Below are positions 36,344 through 44,917 of a stretch of 64,000 bases of DNA, piece after piece; position 1 is the stretch's first letter, and each line of letters begins with the position of its first letter. The DNA is from Sporomusa ovata DSM 2662. Its GTDB lineage: Bacteria; Bacillota; Negativicutes; Sporomusales; Sporomusaceae. Location: NCBI RefSeq assembly GCF_000445445.1, contig NZ_ASXP01000001.1:666501-730500 (forward strand). The letters are read 5' to 3'. Made by a program: the position numbers and the translations under genes. The notes beneath the pieces are model-generated. The model was not told where the DNA came from, did not search any database, and worked only from the letters and a program-made list of their open reading frames with translations.

Positions 36344-36549
36344 AGCAATTCCACACCCCTATATCCATAGATGAAATATTCTGAACTACTGCATTATAAA
36401 CATTCACTGTTCTTAAACCTAGTTTACACCTATACTATGACATAAAGCAACAAGTTTTGCAGTAGCCATGAAAGTCTAAAACCGAATCTATACAGATATT
36501 TTTCGGGTGTTGCACTACAGTGAAAATTAAGTAAGAAAGGTATGCAATT

Positions 36550-37401
36550 ATGAGAGATATAGTTATAGTGAAAGGTGGTGGTGACATAGCTACCGGCATT
36601 GCCAACCGCCTGTATCAAAGTCACTTCAGCGTAGTAATCCTGGAACTAGATAAGCCGACAGTTGTGCGCAGGACAGTAGCGTTTGCTCAGTCAGTCATTC
36701 AGAATTCGCCGGCGACAGTGGAAGGTGTGACTGCGAAGGTAGTTGCTCTTAATGAAGTGCACGAAGTATTGTCTAGCGGCCAAATTCCTGTACTTTTGGC
36801 TTCCGAGCCGTTTTTAGTAAAAAAAGTTATTGACACGCTTAAACCTGTGGCGGTAGTTGACGCGATTATCGCCAAACGTAACACTGGTACTCAAATCACT
36901 GACGCACCGGTAGTGATTGGTGTTGGACCTGGCTTTATTGCCGGGCTGGATGTGCATGCCGTAGTGGAAACAAACCGGGGTCATGACTTAGGGAGAGTTA
37001 TTTATCAGGGGGCAGCAAGTGCTAATACTAGTATTCCGGGGAATATAGGTGGTTACACTATCGAGCGGTTAATAAAGGCTCAAAATGCCGGCAAATTCAT
37101 TGGGTGCCGGGAAATCGGTGAAAGAATTGCTGCCGGTGAAGTTGTCGGTTATGTTGACGGCGTTCCTGTTAAGGTCGCGATTACCGGCATATTGCGCGGT
37201 TTACTGCAAACTGGTCTTACGGTTAATTCTGGTATGAAATTAGGGGATATTGACCCCCGCTGCCGCCGTGAACATTGTTTTACTATATCTGATAAAGCCA
37301 GGGCAGTTAGCGGCGGAGTGTTGGAAGCCCTGTTACACTGTAGGGGGAATAACAGAGCGTATATGGTCTCTAATTTACGAATGAACTGCAGTGGGGTATA
37401 A
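36550..37401 (+). CDS. yqeB: Selenium-dependent molybdenum hydroxylase factor YqeB
   Basis: A 283-aa protein of the EF2563/YqeB family, an accessory protein found with selenium-dependent molybdenum hydroxylases. The N-terminal Rossmann-like VKGGGDIATGIANRL is at residue 6; GPGFIAGLDVHAVVETNRGH lies near 124. AAGAAAGG precedes the ATG. Its place here supports a selenium-containing nicotinate dehydrogenase, as in E. barkeri, whose enzyme carries labile selenium. The other usual partners (yqeC, selD) are not in the window. Confidence 0.9.
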   Translation: MRDIVIVKGGGDIATGIANRLYQSHFSVVILELDKPTVVRRTVAFAQSVIQNSPATVEGVTAKVVALNEVHEVLSSGQIPVLLASEPFLVKKVIDTLKPVAVVDAIIAKRNTGTQITDAPVVIGVGPGFIAGLDVHAVVETNRGHDLGRVIYQGAASANTSIPGNIGGYTIERLIKAQNAGKFIGCREIGERIAAGEVVGYVDGVPVKVAITGILRGLLQTGLTVNSGMKLGDIDPRCRREHCFTISDKARAVSGGVLEALLHCRGNNRAYMVSNLRMNCSGV

Positions 37402-37409
37402 AAAGTAAA

Positions 37410-37433
37410 TTATTTCAATGGCGGGTGAAATAA
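37410..37433 (+). promoter_or_regulatory. Palindrome over the start of the sigma-54 activator gene
   Basis: TTATTTCA and TGAAATAA form a perfect inverted repeat with an 8-base spacer covering the ribosome site (GGGTGA) and touching the ATG. The half sites equal those of the TTTCA-N4-TGAAA dyads, so self-control of the activator is plausible. The wider spacing may alter binding. Confidence 0.5.
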
Positions 37434-39028
37434 TGGATAATAAAGAACTATTGGATCATCTGTATGCAGCGGTGCCTTTTATCGCTCGTATTACAGGGGG
37501 ATTTGCCACTGTGACTGACAAGATGGGGCGCAGGCTTAAAAGTGTTGATGCACATGGACAAGAAATAGCTCAATATCAGGGTGAAGTGTATGAAATAGCC
37601 AGGAAGGCCGGTCAACAGCAGCAACCGGTATCCGGGGCATCACAATTTATCGAAGAAGCCGAAGCCTGGGCGCTGCCGATTGGTGATTATGTGCTTTGCT
37701 GCAGCAACGTAGAGCGGATAGAACGTAATAAAAAACTGCGTAAAGCATTATCGGAAGCATTACCGATGATTGCCAAGGTTGCCGGCGGTGATGCTGTACT
37801 TTTTGATCAATCGGGTCGCCGGCTAGAGACGGCAGACCATACAGGTTGTAGGAGCGAAAAACTCATTGGCAAAATTAGTCAAGGAGCATATGCTGCCATG
37901 CAGGGCCAGAAACCTGTTATTGGCGAGTCCATTTCCTTACATGGTGTTACTGCGGTACGCATTCCTATTACTGAGGACTACGGTTTGGGGTTTAACAATC
38001 AAGCGATAGTATCCCAAAAACAAAAGCTGATAAATGAAGTTAAAAAATATCAGTATGCCAGATATACGCTGACAGATATTATCGGTCAGAGCGATGCTAT
38101 TGAAAGATGTAAGAATATTGTTAATTATGTGGCAAAGGGAATTTCTTCTGTTTTAGTTTATGGTGCTACCGGTACAGGCAAAGAACTGTTTGCCCAAGCA
38201 ATCCATAATGCCAGTGATCGCAGTGATAAACCCTTTATTGCAATTAACTGTGGCGCCTTACCGTCTACGCTGATAGAAGCAAACCTATTTGGTTATGTGG
38301 ATGGTTCATTTACCGGCGCCAAAAAAAACGGCAATATAGGAGTTTTTGAAGCGGCAAATACAGGAACAGTTTTTCTTGATGAGATAAGTGAAATGGATTG
38401 GGACTTACAGGCAAAGCTATTGCGAGTAATTCAGGAGCGCGAGGTTACTCGAATAGGTAGTACTAAGCCAATTCCGATTAGTGTGCGCATTATATCTTCA
38501 ACGAATAAAAATCTTCAACAGCTAATTGAAGAAAAACGTTTTCGTGAGGATCTATATTACCGTATTAATGTAATAGAACTGCGTGTTCCTTCCTTGCGTG
38601 ACAGGGGTAAGGATATTTTACTCTTAGCTAATTATTTTATTGCTAAATACAATCCCGTATTTGGGAAAAATATAACTGAGATATCTCAGGAAGTATGTGA
38701 TATTTTCCTGAGTTACCCCTGGCCGGGCAACATTCGGGAATTACAAAATTGTATTGAAAGTGCACTGAATATGGTGGATATCGAACAAAAAAGACTTGAG
38801 GCTTGCCATCTTCCTGCCCATCTTTATAATTCACTGACGGCGCATAAAAAAACAATGAGTAGTGAAGACGACAATTTGGCAGCTATCTTGCGGGCTGCGG
38901 AAAAACAAGCTATTTTGCGGGTATTAAAGCAGGCGGACAATAACCGTTGTCATACGGCCCAGCGGCTTGGCGTCAGCAGTACTACATTGTGGCGAAAGAT
39001 GCGGGAATATAATATTCCTCTGACATAA
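37433..39028 (+). CDS. Sigma-54-dependent transcriptional activator
   Basis: A 531-aa activator. The N-terminal 195 residues hold two related copies of a sensor unit: PFIARITGGFATVTDKMGRR near 14 and PMIAKVAGGDAVLFDQSGRR near 112. The AAA+ domain has Walker A GATGTGKE near 243, the sigma-54 contact loop GSFTGA near 291 (usually GAFTGA) and Walker B GTVFLDEI near 312. A Fis-type helix-turn-helix closes the protein (NNRCHTAQRLGVSSTTLWRK). It lies between two operons with -24/-12 promoters and is the only sigma-54 activator in the window, so I infer that it drives all three. ATG 37433 is chosen for its GGTGA. Confidence 0.92.
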   Translation: MDNKELLDHLYAAVPFIARITGGFATVTDKMGRRLKSVDAHGQEIAQYQGEVYEIARKAGQQQQPVSGASQFIEEAEAWALPIGDYVLCCSNVERIERNKKLRKALSEALPMIAKVAGGDAVLFDQSGRRLETADHTGCRSEKLIGKISQGAYAAMQGQKPVIGESISLHGVTAVRIPITEDYGLGFNNQAIVSQKQKLINEVKKYQYARYTLTDIIGQSDAIERCKNIVNYVAKGISSVLVYGATGTGKELFAQAIHNASDRSDKPFIAINCGALPSTLIEANLFGYVDGSFTGAKKNGNIGVFEAANTGTVFLDEISEMDWDLQAKLLRVIQEREVTRIGSTKPIPISVRIISSTNKNLQQLIEEKRFREDLYYRINVIELRVPSLRDRGKDILLLANYFIAKYNPVFGKNITEISQEVCDIFLSYPWPGNIRELQNCIESALNMVDIEQKRLEACHLPAHLYNSLTAHKKTMSSEDDNLAAILRAAEKQAILRVLKQADNNRCHTAQRLGVSSTTLWRKMREYNIPLT

Positions 39029-39107
39029 GAGTTATGCATGTAAAGGAAATATTGGCAGAGTATGGTATAAGACTTAACTATTATAAAGGAATGGGAATTT
39101 TATGAAG

Positions 39108-39142
39108 CAAACTGCTCAGGGCTGCCTGGCAGTTTGTTTTTT
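39108..39142 (+). terminator. Terminator of the activator gene
   Basis: CAAACTGC(T)CAGG pairs with CCTGGCAGTTTG, one bulge, followed by TTTTTTATT. Confidence 0.85.
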
Positions 39143-39193
39143 ATTGACTTATGTCGCCTTTTCTTTAGATCGTCGTGAAAAGCGTTGCAGTTA

Positions 39194-39216
39194 TGAAATG
39201 ATTTTCAAAGTTGCAA
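39194..39216 (+). promoter_or_regulatory. Upstream activator site C (imperfect)
   Basis: TGAAATGATTTTCA overlaps TTTCAAAGTTGCAA, the latter matching the TTTCATAATTGAAA sites at 11 of 14 positions. It lies about 130 bases upstream of the -24/-12 promoter at 39339. Confidence 0.5.
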
Positions 39217-39338
39217 TAGTAAGGGAAGTTAATACACTTTTGCAGCATAACTCAGATAGCCGCTTCAAACGTTTATTTTTCAGGAATATTGATTAAAGTT
39301 ATTCCCTGGAAAGAGCGTTAAAACTGTCATTTAACAAT

Positions 39339-39354
39339 TGGTACAGTTCTTGCA
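39339..39354 (+). promoter_or_regulatory. Sigma-54 promoter of the dmd-mgm operon
   Basis: TGGTACAGTTCTTGCA matches the -24/-12 consensus with correct spacing. Transcription would start near 39365, about 110 bases before the SAM methyltransferase gene. Confidence 0.85.
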
Positions 39355-39473
39355 AGTATATTTTACAAAGTGCAAGCAGGGTGTACATTACCAGCTGAAT
39401 GACTATATATTTATCATAAATGTAAGAGAGACTGCATTGCACTGGTAGATACAGTAAGAAAGAGGTATGTGGT

Positions 39474-40142
39474 ATGAAAGATAATAAAACCTCCCAGGCG
39501 GCCATTGATTATGATGCTAATGTTCATAAGACGATTCCGCGGTACCATACGTTCCATGACGAAACTTTGGATCTAGTTAAGGAAGCCATTTCTAAGCCGC
39601 AAGCCTGGCTGGATACCGGATGCGGCACAGGTACGCTTTTGGTAAAAGTAATGAAAGAATTTGGCCAATTACGGGTTGTAGCTGCAGATCCGGCAGAAGA
39701 AATGGTAAAGATTGCGGCTGAAAAGATGAAAAATTTTGAAGTAACCTATGTTTTATCAGGCAGCGAGGCTTTGGATTATCCTGATAAATTTGATGTTGTT
39801 ACCGCCATTATGGTTCATCATTATTTAGATGAAGCAGGACGTAGGCAAGCCACGAAAAATTGTTTCGATAAGCTTAGACAAGGTGGGATATATGTTACAT
39901 TTGAAACTATTAAACCAAATACAGAAGCCGCAATCCAAATCGGTCTTAAGCGCTGGCGTACAGCCCAGATCCGGAACGGAAAAAAACCTGATGCCGTAGA
40001 TAAGCACATCAGACGGTATGGAAGCGAACTTTTGCCGATAACCATAGACAAGCATCTAAAGTTATTGCGGGAAACTGGGTTTTCGACTGTTGAAGTTTTT
40101 TGGGTTTCTGGAATGCAAGCAGGCTTTTATGGTATCAAATGA
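39474..40142 (+). CDS. SAM-dependent methyltransferase, class I
   Basis: A 222-aa protein with the class I Rossmann fold. Motif I is WLDTGCGTGTLL near 43, followed by an acidic end of strand 2 (VVAADPAEEM near 69) and DKFDVVTAIMVHHYL near 106. It is the first gene after the sigma-54 promoter at 39339 and lies 41 bases before dmdA in the same direction. No step from nicotinate to propionate and pyruvate needs such an enzyme. It may act on a toxic intermediate, a metabolite or a protein. AGAGGT lies before the ATG. Confidence 0.85.
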   Translation: MKDNKTSQAAIDYDANVHKTIPRYHTFHDETLDLVKEAISKPQAWLDTGCGTGTLLVKVMKEFGQLRVVAADPAEEMVKIAAEKMKNFEVTYVLSGSEALDYPDKFDVVTAIMVHHYLDEAGRRQATKNCFDKLRQGGIYVTFETIKPNTEAAIQIGLKRWRTAQIRNGKKPDAVDKHIRRYGSELLPITIDKHLKLLRETGFSTVEVFWVSGMQAGFYGIK

Positions 40143-40183
40143 GCTTACTGTTGTTGCAATTGTGAAATAAAGGGGAGTTGCAC

Positions 40184-41389
40184 GTGAATTTTATTGAGAA
40201 GTATTTGGCAAAAGCGGCGGGATTAGAAACAGTAACGGCGGGGCAGGAGATACGATGTAAGGTGGATTTGGTTGCCGCGCACGATGTTACTGGGCCAATG
40301 GCTATTCAACAATTCGAGCAGATTGGTATTGACCGTGTTTTTGATCCCCATAAGGTAGTCATGGTAATTGACCATATCTTCCCTGCAGCTACAGTGCAAG
40401 CTAAAACTATGCATTGGATACTGAAAGATTTTGCCAAAAAATATGGGATATCTTTATATGATAAGGGGCAAGGCGTTATTCATCAGGTGTTGTCGGAAAG
40501 TCACCGGCTGCAGCCCGGACAAATTTTGGTAGGTGCTGACTCTCATACCTGTACGGCCGGCGGTTATGGTGTTATTGCTATCCCGGTTGGGTCTACCGAA
40601 CTAGCGGCAGCGATGGCAACTGGGACGATTGATCTCGAAGTGCCGCCAGTAGTCGAGGTTCATATGACTGGACAGAGTAAACCATATGTTTATGGTAAGG
40701 ATATTGTCCTTACGTTAATCAAACGTTTCGGCGTTGATGGCCTTACTGATAAGGCTGTAGTCTTCACTGGGCCGGGGATTGCTGGCATCAGTATAGAGGA
40801 ACGGATGACTATCTGTAATATGGGAATTGAAATGGGAGCAATGATAGCTTGCTTCAGCGACGAAGCAAAAGCCAATGATGTTGCAGAAAGTGTTGAGCTG
40901 TCCCTAGACGAAATAGTAGCAGTAGCTGCTTGTCCCCATTCTCCGGCAAACGTCCGGCCTGTAGCTGAACTCAGTGATGTAGTGGTAACTCAGGTTGTTG
41001 TGGGCAGTTGTACAAACGGGCGTCTCAATGACGTTGAAAAAGTAGTCAATGTATTAAAATACCATAAAGTTCATCCGGATGTAAATCTATTGATTATTCC
41101 AGCATCGAGAAACATAGTAAACAGCATGGAAGAGGCTGGATGGTGCCGGATTTTACGCGATGCCGGTGCTGTAATAGCAAATCCCGGCTGCGGACCCTGC
41201 TTTGGTGCGCATCAGGGTTTAGGAACTGAGCGTGATGTAATCGTATCGACGACCAATCGGAATTTTCCTGGACGCATGGGACATCGTACAGCCAATATAT
41301 ACTTGACTTCCCCGGCAACAGCAGCGGAAACAGCTGTACGTGGTAAAATCACCGCTCCGGGAACTTTATCGCAGGTGGGGGTGATATAA
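40184..41389 (+). CDS. dmdA: 2,3-Dimethylmalate dehydratase large subunit
   Basis: A 401-aa protein of the aconitase/isopropylmalate isomerase large-subunit family. The [4Fe-4S] cluster cysteines are in VVGSCTNGR near 274 and NPGCGPC near 334; GADSHTCTAGGYG lies near 114. With DmdB it hydrates dimethylmaleate to (2R,3S)-2,3-dimethylmalate. GTG 40184 is chosen because GGGGAG ends 6 bases upstream; TTG 40178 abuts that site. The gene stops one base before dmdB. On sequence alone it could be a leuC homologue; the pathway genes around it decide. Confidence 0.92.
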   Translation: MNFIEKYLAKAAGLETVTAGQEIRCKVDLVAAHDVTGPMAIQQFEQIGIDRVFDPHKVVMVIDHIFPAATVQAKTMHWILKDFAKKYGISLYDKGQGVIHQVLSESHRLQPGQILVGADSHTCTAGGYGVIAIPVGSTELAAAMATGTIDLEVPPVVEVHMTGQSKPYVYGKDIVLTLIKRFGVDGLTDKAVVFTGPGIAGISIEERMTICNMGIEMGAMIACFSDEAKANDVAESVELSLDEIVAVAACPHSPANVRPVAELSDVVVTQVVVGSCTNGRLNDVEKVVNVLKYHKVHPDVNLLIIPASRNIVNSMEEAGWCRILRDAGAVIANPGCGPCFGAHQGLGTERDVIVSTTNRNFPGRMGHRTANIYLTSPATAAETAVRGKITAPGTLSQVGVI

Positions 41390-41390
41390 A

Positions 41391-41891
41391 ATGAAGTTAA
41401 TAAAAGGTCGGGTATGGATATTTGACGATAATGTAGATACTGACCAAATACTTCCTGGTTATGCAATGGCAGAGGATTTTTCCACACTTTCACGTTATGC
41501 TATGGCGGGCAGCAAAATTCCCGATTTTCCCAAGCTAGTGCAGCAAGGCGATATTATTGTTGCCGGTAAGAACTTCGGCTGCGGTTCGAGCAGGGAGCAG
41601 GCTCCTGTGGCCTTAAAAGAGGCCACAGTAAGTCTGGTTATTGCTTCGTCATTTGCACGCATTTTTCGTCGTAATGCTATTAATATCGGCCTGCCGGTCA
41701 TGCTTGCCGATATTCGGGATTGTGTTAGCCAGGGAGATGTGATTGAGGTTGATATCGAACAAGGCACCATTTGCCTGGGAGGCCAAACCCTGGCCGGCAA
41801 AGCGTTATCTAATAACATACTGATGACAATTAAGGCTGGCGGATTAATAAACCGGGTTCGACAAGAATTGCAATTGAAAAACATTAACTAA
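41391..41891 (+). CDS. dmdB: 2,3-Dimethylmalate dehydratase small subunit
   Basis: A 166-aa swivel-domain subunit of the isopropylmalate isomerase small-subunit type. The motif GKNFGCGSSREQAP near 59 supplies substrate contacts to the active site on DmdA. The opening WIFDDNVDTDQILPG near 9 is also typical. It follows dmdA by one base, indicating coupled translation. Confidence 0.92.
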   Translation: MKLIKGRVWIFDDNVDTDQILPGYAMAEDFSTLSRYAMAGSKIPDFPKLVQQGDIIVAGKNFGCGSSREQAPVALKEATVSLVIASSFARIFRRNAINIGLPVMLADIRDCVSQGDVIEVDIEQGTICLGGQTLAGKALSNNILMTIKAGGLINRVRQELQLKNIN

Positions 41892-41915
41892 CTTGAGCAG
41901 GAGGTGCCAAGCAAA

Positions 41916-43763
41916 ATGCAAGAAAAAACAATTCAAATTATTACCGACGACTATGACAGAGTGAAAGCTTATGCAGAGACTTTTGGTGTTCCCATGCCGA
42001 CAATTGGCAAAGATGGATCAATAGACGGGCTCCCTGTTTCTTATCCGCGCGAAGTCTGTGGTGTCTTGCGCAGCGGTTATCGGATTTATGAATTAGCCCG
42101 GCAGGCGGAAAAAACAGGTATGCCGGTACAGAACCCGATTCTTGGCCGCAATACGGCAGAGGAGACGTACAAAGAATCCCTTGAAATGTATAACATGGCC
42201 GAAAAACTGGGTATTCAGTTGTTTCACTTCGTACACTCGGAAGCAACAAGACATATCGATCCGCTTAATGGCCGGGAGTTAATTGAGCAATCGCGCGGTA
42301 AAGGCGGCATTACACCTTTTGGGGAAAGAAAGCTGGTTGAATTGGGTGGTGGTTCGATCCATCCGATGCGGATCAATGCTACCGGAGATACGCCGCACCT
42401 ATCGATTATTAACGCGCTGCTTGCCGGGTTTGACGGTACAGATATCGGGCCGGTTATCCACGTACATTATGGTGGCCGGGGCATCCATGATTATAAGACC
42501 AAGGTGATTAATGGTTTTCGGGCTCTCGAGATTTGCGGCGAGCATAACATGTTTGTGCAGATCGACTCCCATAAACATCTTAACAATATCGGCGGCACAG
42601 ATGGAATGGCCCTGGCTATGTGTCTGCTGGCAGAGGGCTTGGGTATTTTGGCTGGATTACCGGCAGAGCTTAGCGCTGTACAGATGAATGTAACCGGTTT
42701 AAATTTGTTGGCAGATCTAGCTACAATGAAAGCCTTTAAAGAAACAATGTGGAGTAAGAGTCTTATCGCCGTTCCGGAGACTTTCCAAAATCCCCCGGGT
42801 GATCTAGTTGCGGAGTCCGCGCATTTTGCCCGTATGGCAATTAGCGCTAAACTGGGCGGAGCGCATTTCTATCGTCCCAAGGCTGCAGAATCTGTGGGGA
42901 TACCGACAGGTGCTTCCATGGCCAAAGCAATTTGGGGAACACATAATGTATTTGAAAACACTGTTAAGGTAGATATCCGTGATCCTTATATTGAGGAACG
43001 CAAAAATGAAATACTGAGCGAAGCTATGGCTGTGCTCGAAGGTGTTCTCGGCGTGAATCGCACCCTTGCTCCAGATGAAATCAAAGAAAGCTTTTGGCGT
43101 AAATACGACAAAGACGAGCTGATTGACAAGATTGTTCGTGCTGGCAAGGCTGGCATTATGGACTGCCCGCGCGCCGGTGGCTGGGACCTCAAACGTTATG
43201 TAAAAACTCACCGGGATAAAGATGGAATTAAACGTTATATTCCTGGATTTACGCCGCTAAACCTCGCTGCTGAGCGTTTTGCTGTAACCAGTGAGCCAGT
43301 AGTAGTGCCGGAAGAAAAAAAACCCACCCGTAAACAAAAAATGGTTTTGGCAACAGTTGGTGCAGATGCACATGTTATGGGGGTTAACATGATTCGGGAA
43401 GCCTTTGAAACTGCCGGTTATGAAGTCATATATCTGCGCGGTATGAATCTGCCTGAAACGGTGGCCGAAGTAGCCGCTGAAGCCAAGGCTGAGATAATTG
43501 GTGTTGCTAACTTGTTAGGGCTGGGCAGAGAGCTTTTCCCGCGGGTGCAAAAACGTCTTACTGAACTGGGTATGAGTGACAAAGTTGTCCTCATTGCCGG
43601 CGGCAGGATTGCCGAAAAAGAAGAGGAACATGCCCATTTTGAAGAAAAAATATCTAACGAAGGTTCCGCATTCATTGGCGTGGAGGCTTTCTTTGGGCCG
43701 GGGACTGATCCTGACAAATGCGTTGAATGGACAACAAAAGCATTGGAGAGGAAGGGTTTATAA
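41916..43763 (+). CDS. mgm: 2-Methyleneglutarate mutase
   Basis: A 615-aa adenosylcobalamin enzyme that rearranges 2-methyleneglutarate to (R)-3-methylitaconate; the E. barkeri enzyme has nearly the same length. A TIM-barrel-like catalytic part (residues 1-470, with GGSIHPMRINATGD near 145) is followed by a cobalamin domain with VGADAHVMGVN near 482 (DxHxxG) and AGGRI near 564. ATG 41916 is chosen because AGGAGG lies about 11 bases upstream. Its stop overlaps the mii start (TAATG). A MutL-type protein encoded two genes on may reactivate it. Confidence 0.95.
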   Translation: MQEKTIQIITDDYDRVKAYAETFGVPMPTIGKDGSIDGLPVSYPREVCGVLRSGYRIYELARQAEKTGMPVQNPILGRNTAEETYKESLEMYNMAEKLGIQLFHFVHSEATRHIDPLNGRELIEQSRGKGGITPFGERKLVELGGGSIHPMRINATGDTPHLSIINALLAGFDGTDIGPVIHVHYGGRGIHDYKTKVINGFRALEICGEHNMFVQIDSHKHLNNIGGTDGMALAMCLLAEGLGILAGLPAELSAVQMNVTGLNLLADLATMKAFKETMWSKSLIAVPETFQNPPGDLVAESAHFARMAISAKLGGAHFYRPKAAESVGIPTGASMAKAIWGTHNVFENTVKVDIRDPYIEERKNEILSEAMAVLEGVLGVNRTLAPDEIKESFWRKYDKDELIDKIVRAGKAGIMDCPRAGGWDLKRYVKTHRDKDGIKRYIPGFTPLNLAAERFAVTSEPVVVPEEKKPTRKQKMVLATVGADAHVMGVNMIREAFETAGYEVIYLRGMNLPETVAEVAAEAKAEIIGVANLLGLGRELFPRVQKRLTELGMSDKVVLIAGGRIAEKEEEHAHFEEKISNEGSAFIGVEAFFGPGTDPDKCVEWTTKALERKGL

Positions 43764-44896
43764 TGAATGACATGCAAAGAATTCCCTGCGTTATTTTACG
43801 CGGAGGTACAAGTAAGGGAATTTATTTGAAAGCGAATCATCTGCCTCAAGATAAGGAAAAGCGTGACAAAATGATTTTGGAAATATTCGGCAGCCCGGAT
43901 GTGCGGCAAATTGACGGTCTTGGCGGAGCCGATCCGTTGGCCAGCAAAGTTGCCATCATTGGTCCATCATCCCATCCGGATGCTAATGTGGATTATACGT
44001 TCGGTCAGGTCAGTATCAATGACCATTACATCGACTACTCCGGCAATTGCGGTAATATTTCTTCCGGTGTCGGCCCATTCGCTATTGATGAAGGCTTTGT
44101 TGCTGCCACTGAACCGACTACAACAGTGAGAATTCACAATACCAACACTGGCAAGATATTAATTGCTGAAGTGCCGACAGAGAACGGTCGCGCCAAGGTA
44201 ACCGGTGACTGTAAAATAGATGGCGTCCCTGGAACTGGGGCAAAAATTATGATGGATTTTTCGGGTACGGCCGGTTCTGTAACCAACAAGCTTCTGCCTA
44301 CCGATAAACCGGTGGATACCATCCAAACAAGTGTGGGCCAGCTAGAGATTTCTATTGTCGATGTATCCAATCCCTGCGTTTTCGTACGGGCTAAAGATGT
44401 AGGCATGACTGGCCGGGAAACACCGCAGGAGATTAATGGTGATCCGAAGCTGTTAGCGCTAATGGAGGAAATCCGTGCACAAGCCACTGTAATGATCGGC
44501 ATGGCACCTGATATTGCTACAGCAACAGCCAAAAGTCCGGCATTTCCGATGGTTGCCTTTGTCGCTCCTGCCGCGGACTATATTGACTTTACAACAGGGA
44601 AAACCATTAAAAAAGAGCAGGTTGATTTCTTATCAAGAATGATGTTCATGCAGGTACTGCATAAAACGTATCCTGGAACCGGAACTGCCTGCACCGGTGC
44701 AGCGGCCAAAATTCCCGGTACGATTGTGCATGAAGCTATTCCGCATATTGAATCTATTGATGTCATTCGGATCGGGCATCCTGCCGGTGTTATTGAAATC
44801 GAAGCGGCTTTTGAAAATGGGAACTTGTCACGGGCAGCATTTGCCAGGACGGCTCGCCGTATTCTGGAAGGCTATGTATTTGTGCGCAATGGGTAG
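43763..44896 (+). CDS. mii: 3-Methylitaconate delta-isomerase
   Basis: A 377-aa protein of the PrpF family that converts (R)-3-methylitaconate to dimethylmaleate. PrpF-type motifs are visible: RGGTSKGIYLKANHLP near 12, DGLGGADPLASKVAI near 50 and SGNCGNISSGVGPFAI near 92 with the catalytic-region cysteine. ATG 43763 overlaps the mgm stop by one base, and the preceding GAGGAAGGG is a good ribosome site. The length matches the known 379-aa enzyme. Confidence 0.93.
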   Translation: MNDMQRIPCVILRGGTSKGIYLKANHLPQDKEKRDKMILEIFGSPDVRQIDGLGGADPLASKVAIIGPSSHPDANVDYTFGQVSINDHYIDYSGNCGNISSGVGPFAIDEGFVAATEPTTTVRIHNTNTGKILIAEVPTENGRAKVTGDCKIDGVPGTGAKIMMDFSGTAGSVTNKLLPTDKPVDTIQTSVGQLEISIVDVSNPCVFVRAKDVGMTGRETPQEINGDPKLLALMEEIRAQATVMIGMAPDIATATAKSPAFPMVAFVAPAADYIDFTTGKTIKKEQVDFLSRMMFMQVLHKTYPGTGTACTGAAAKIPGTIVHEAIPHIESIDVIRIGHPAGVIEIEAAFENGNLSRAAFARTARRILEGYVFVRNG

Positions 44897-44917
44897 CCAA
44901 AGTAGGAGTGATAAGCT

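Noticed and set aside
39102..39296. 64-aa open frame after the sigma-54 activator
   Set aside because: It begins in the activator's terminator and runs over the upstream activator site; codon pattern and sequence resemble no protein.
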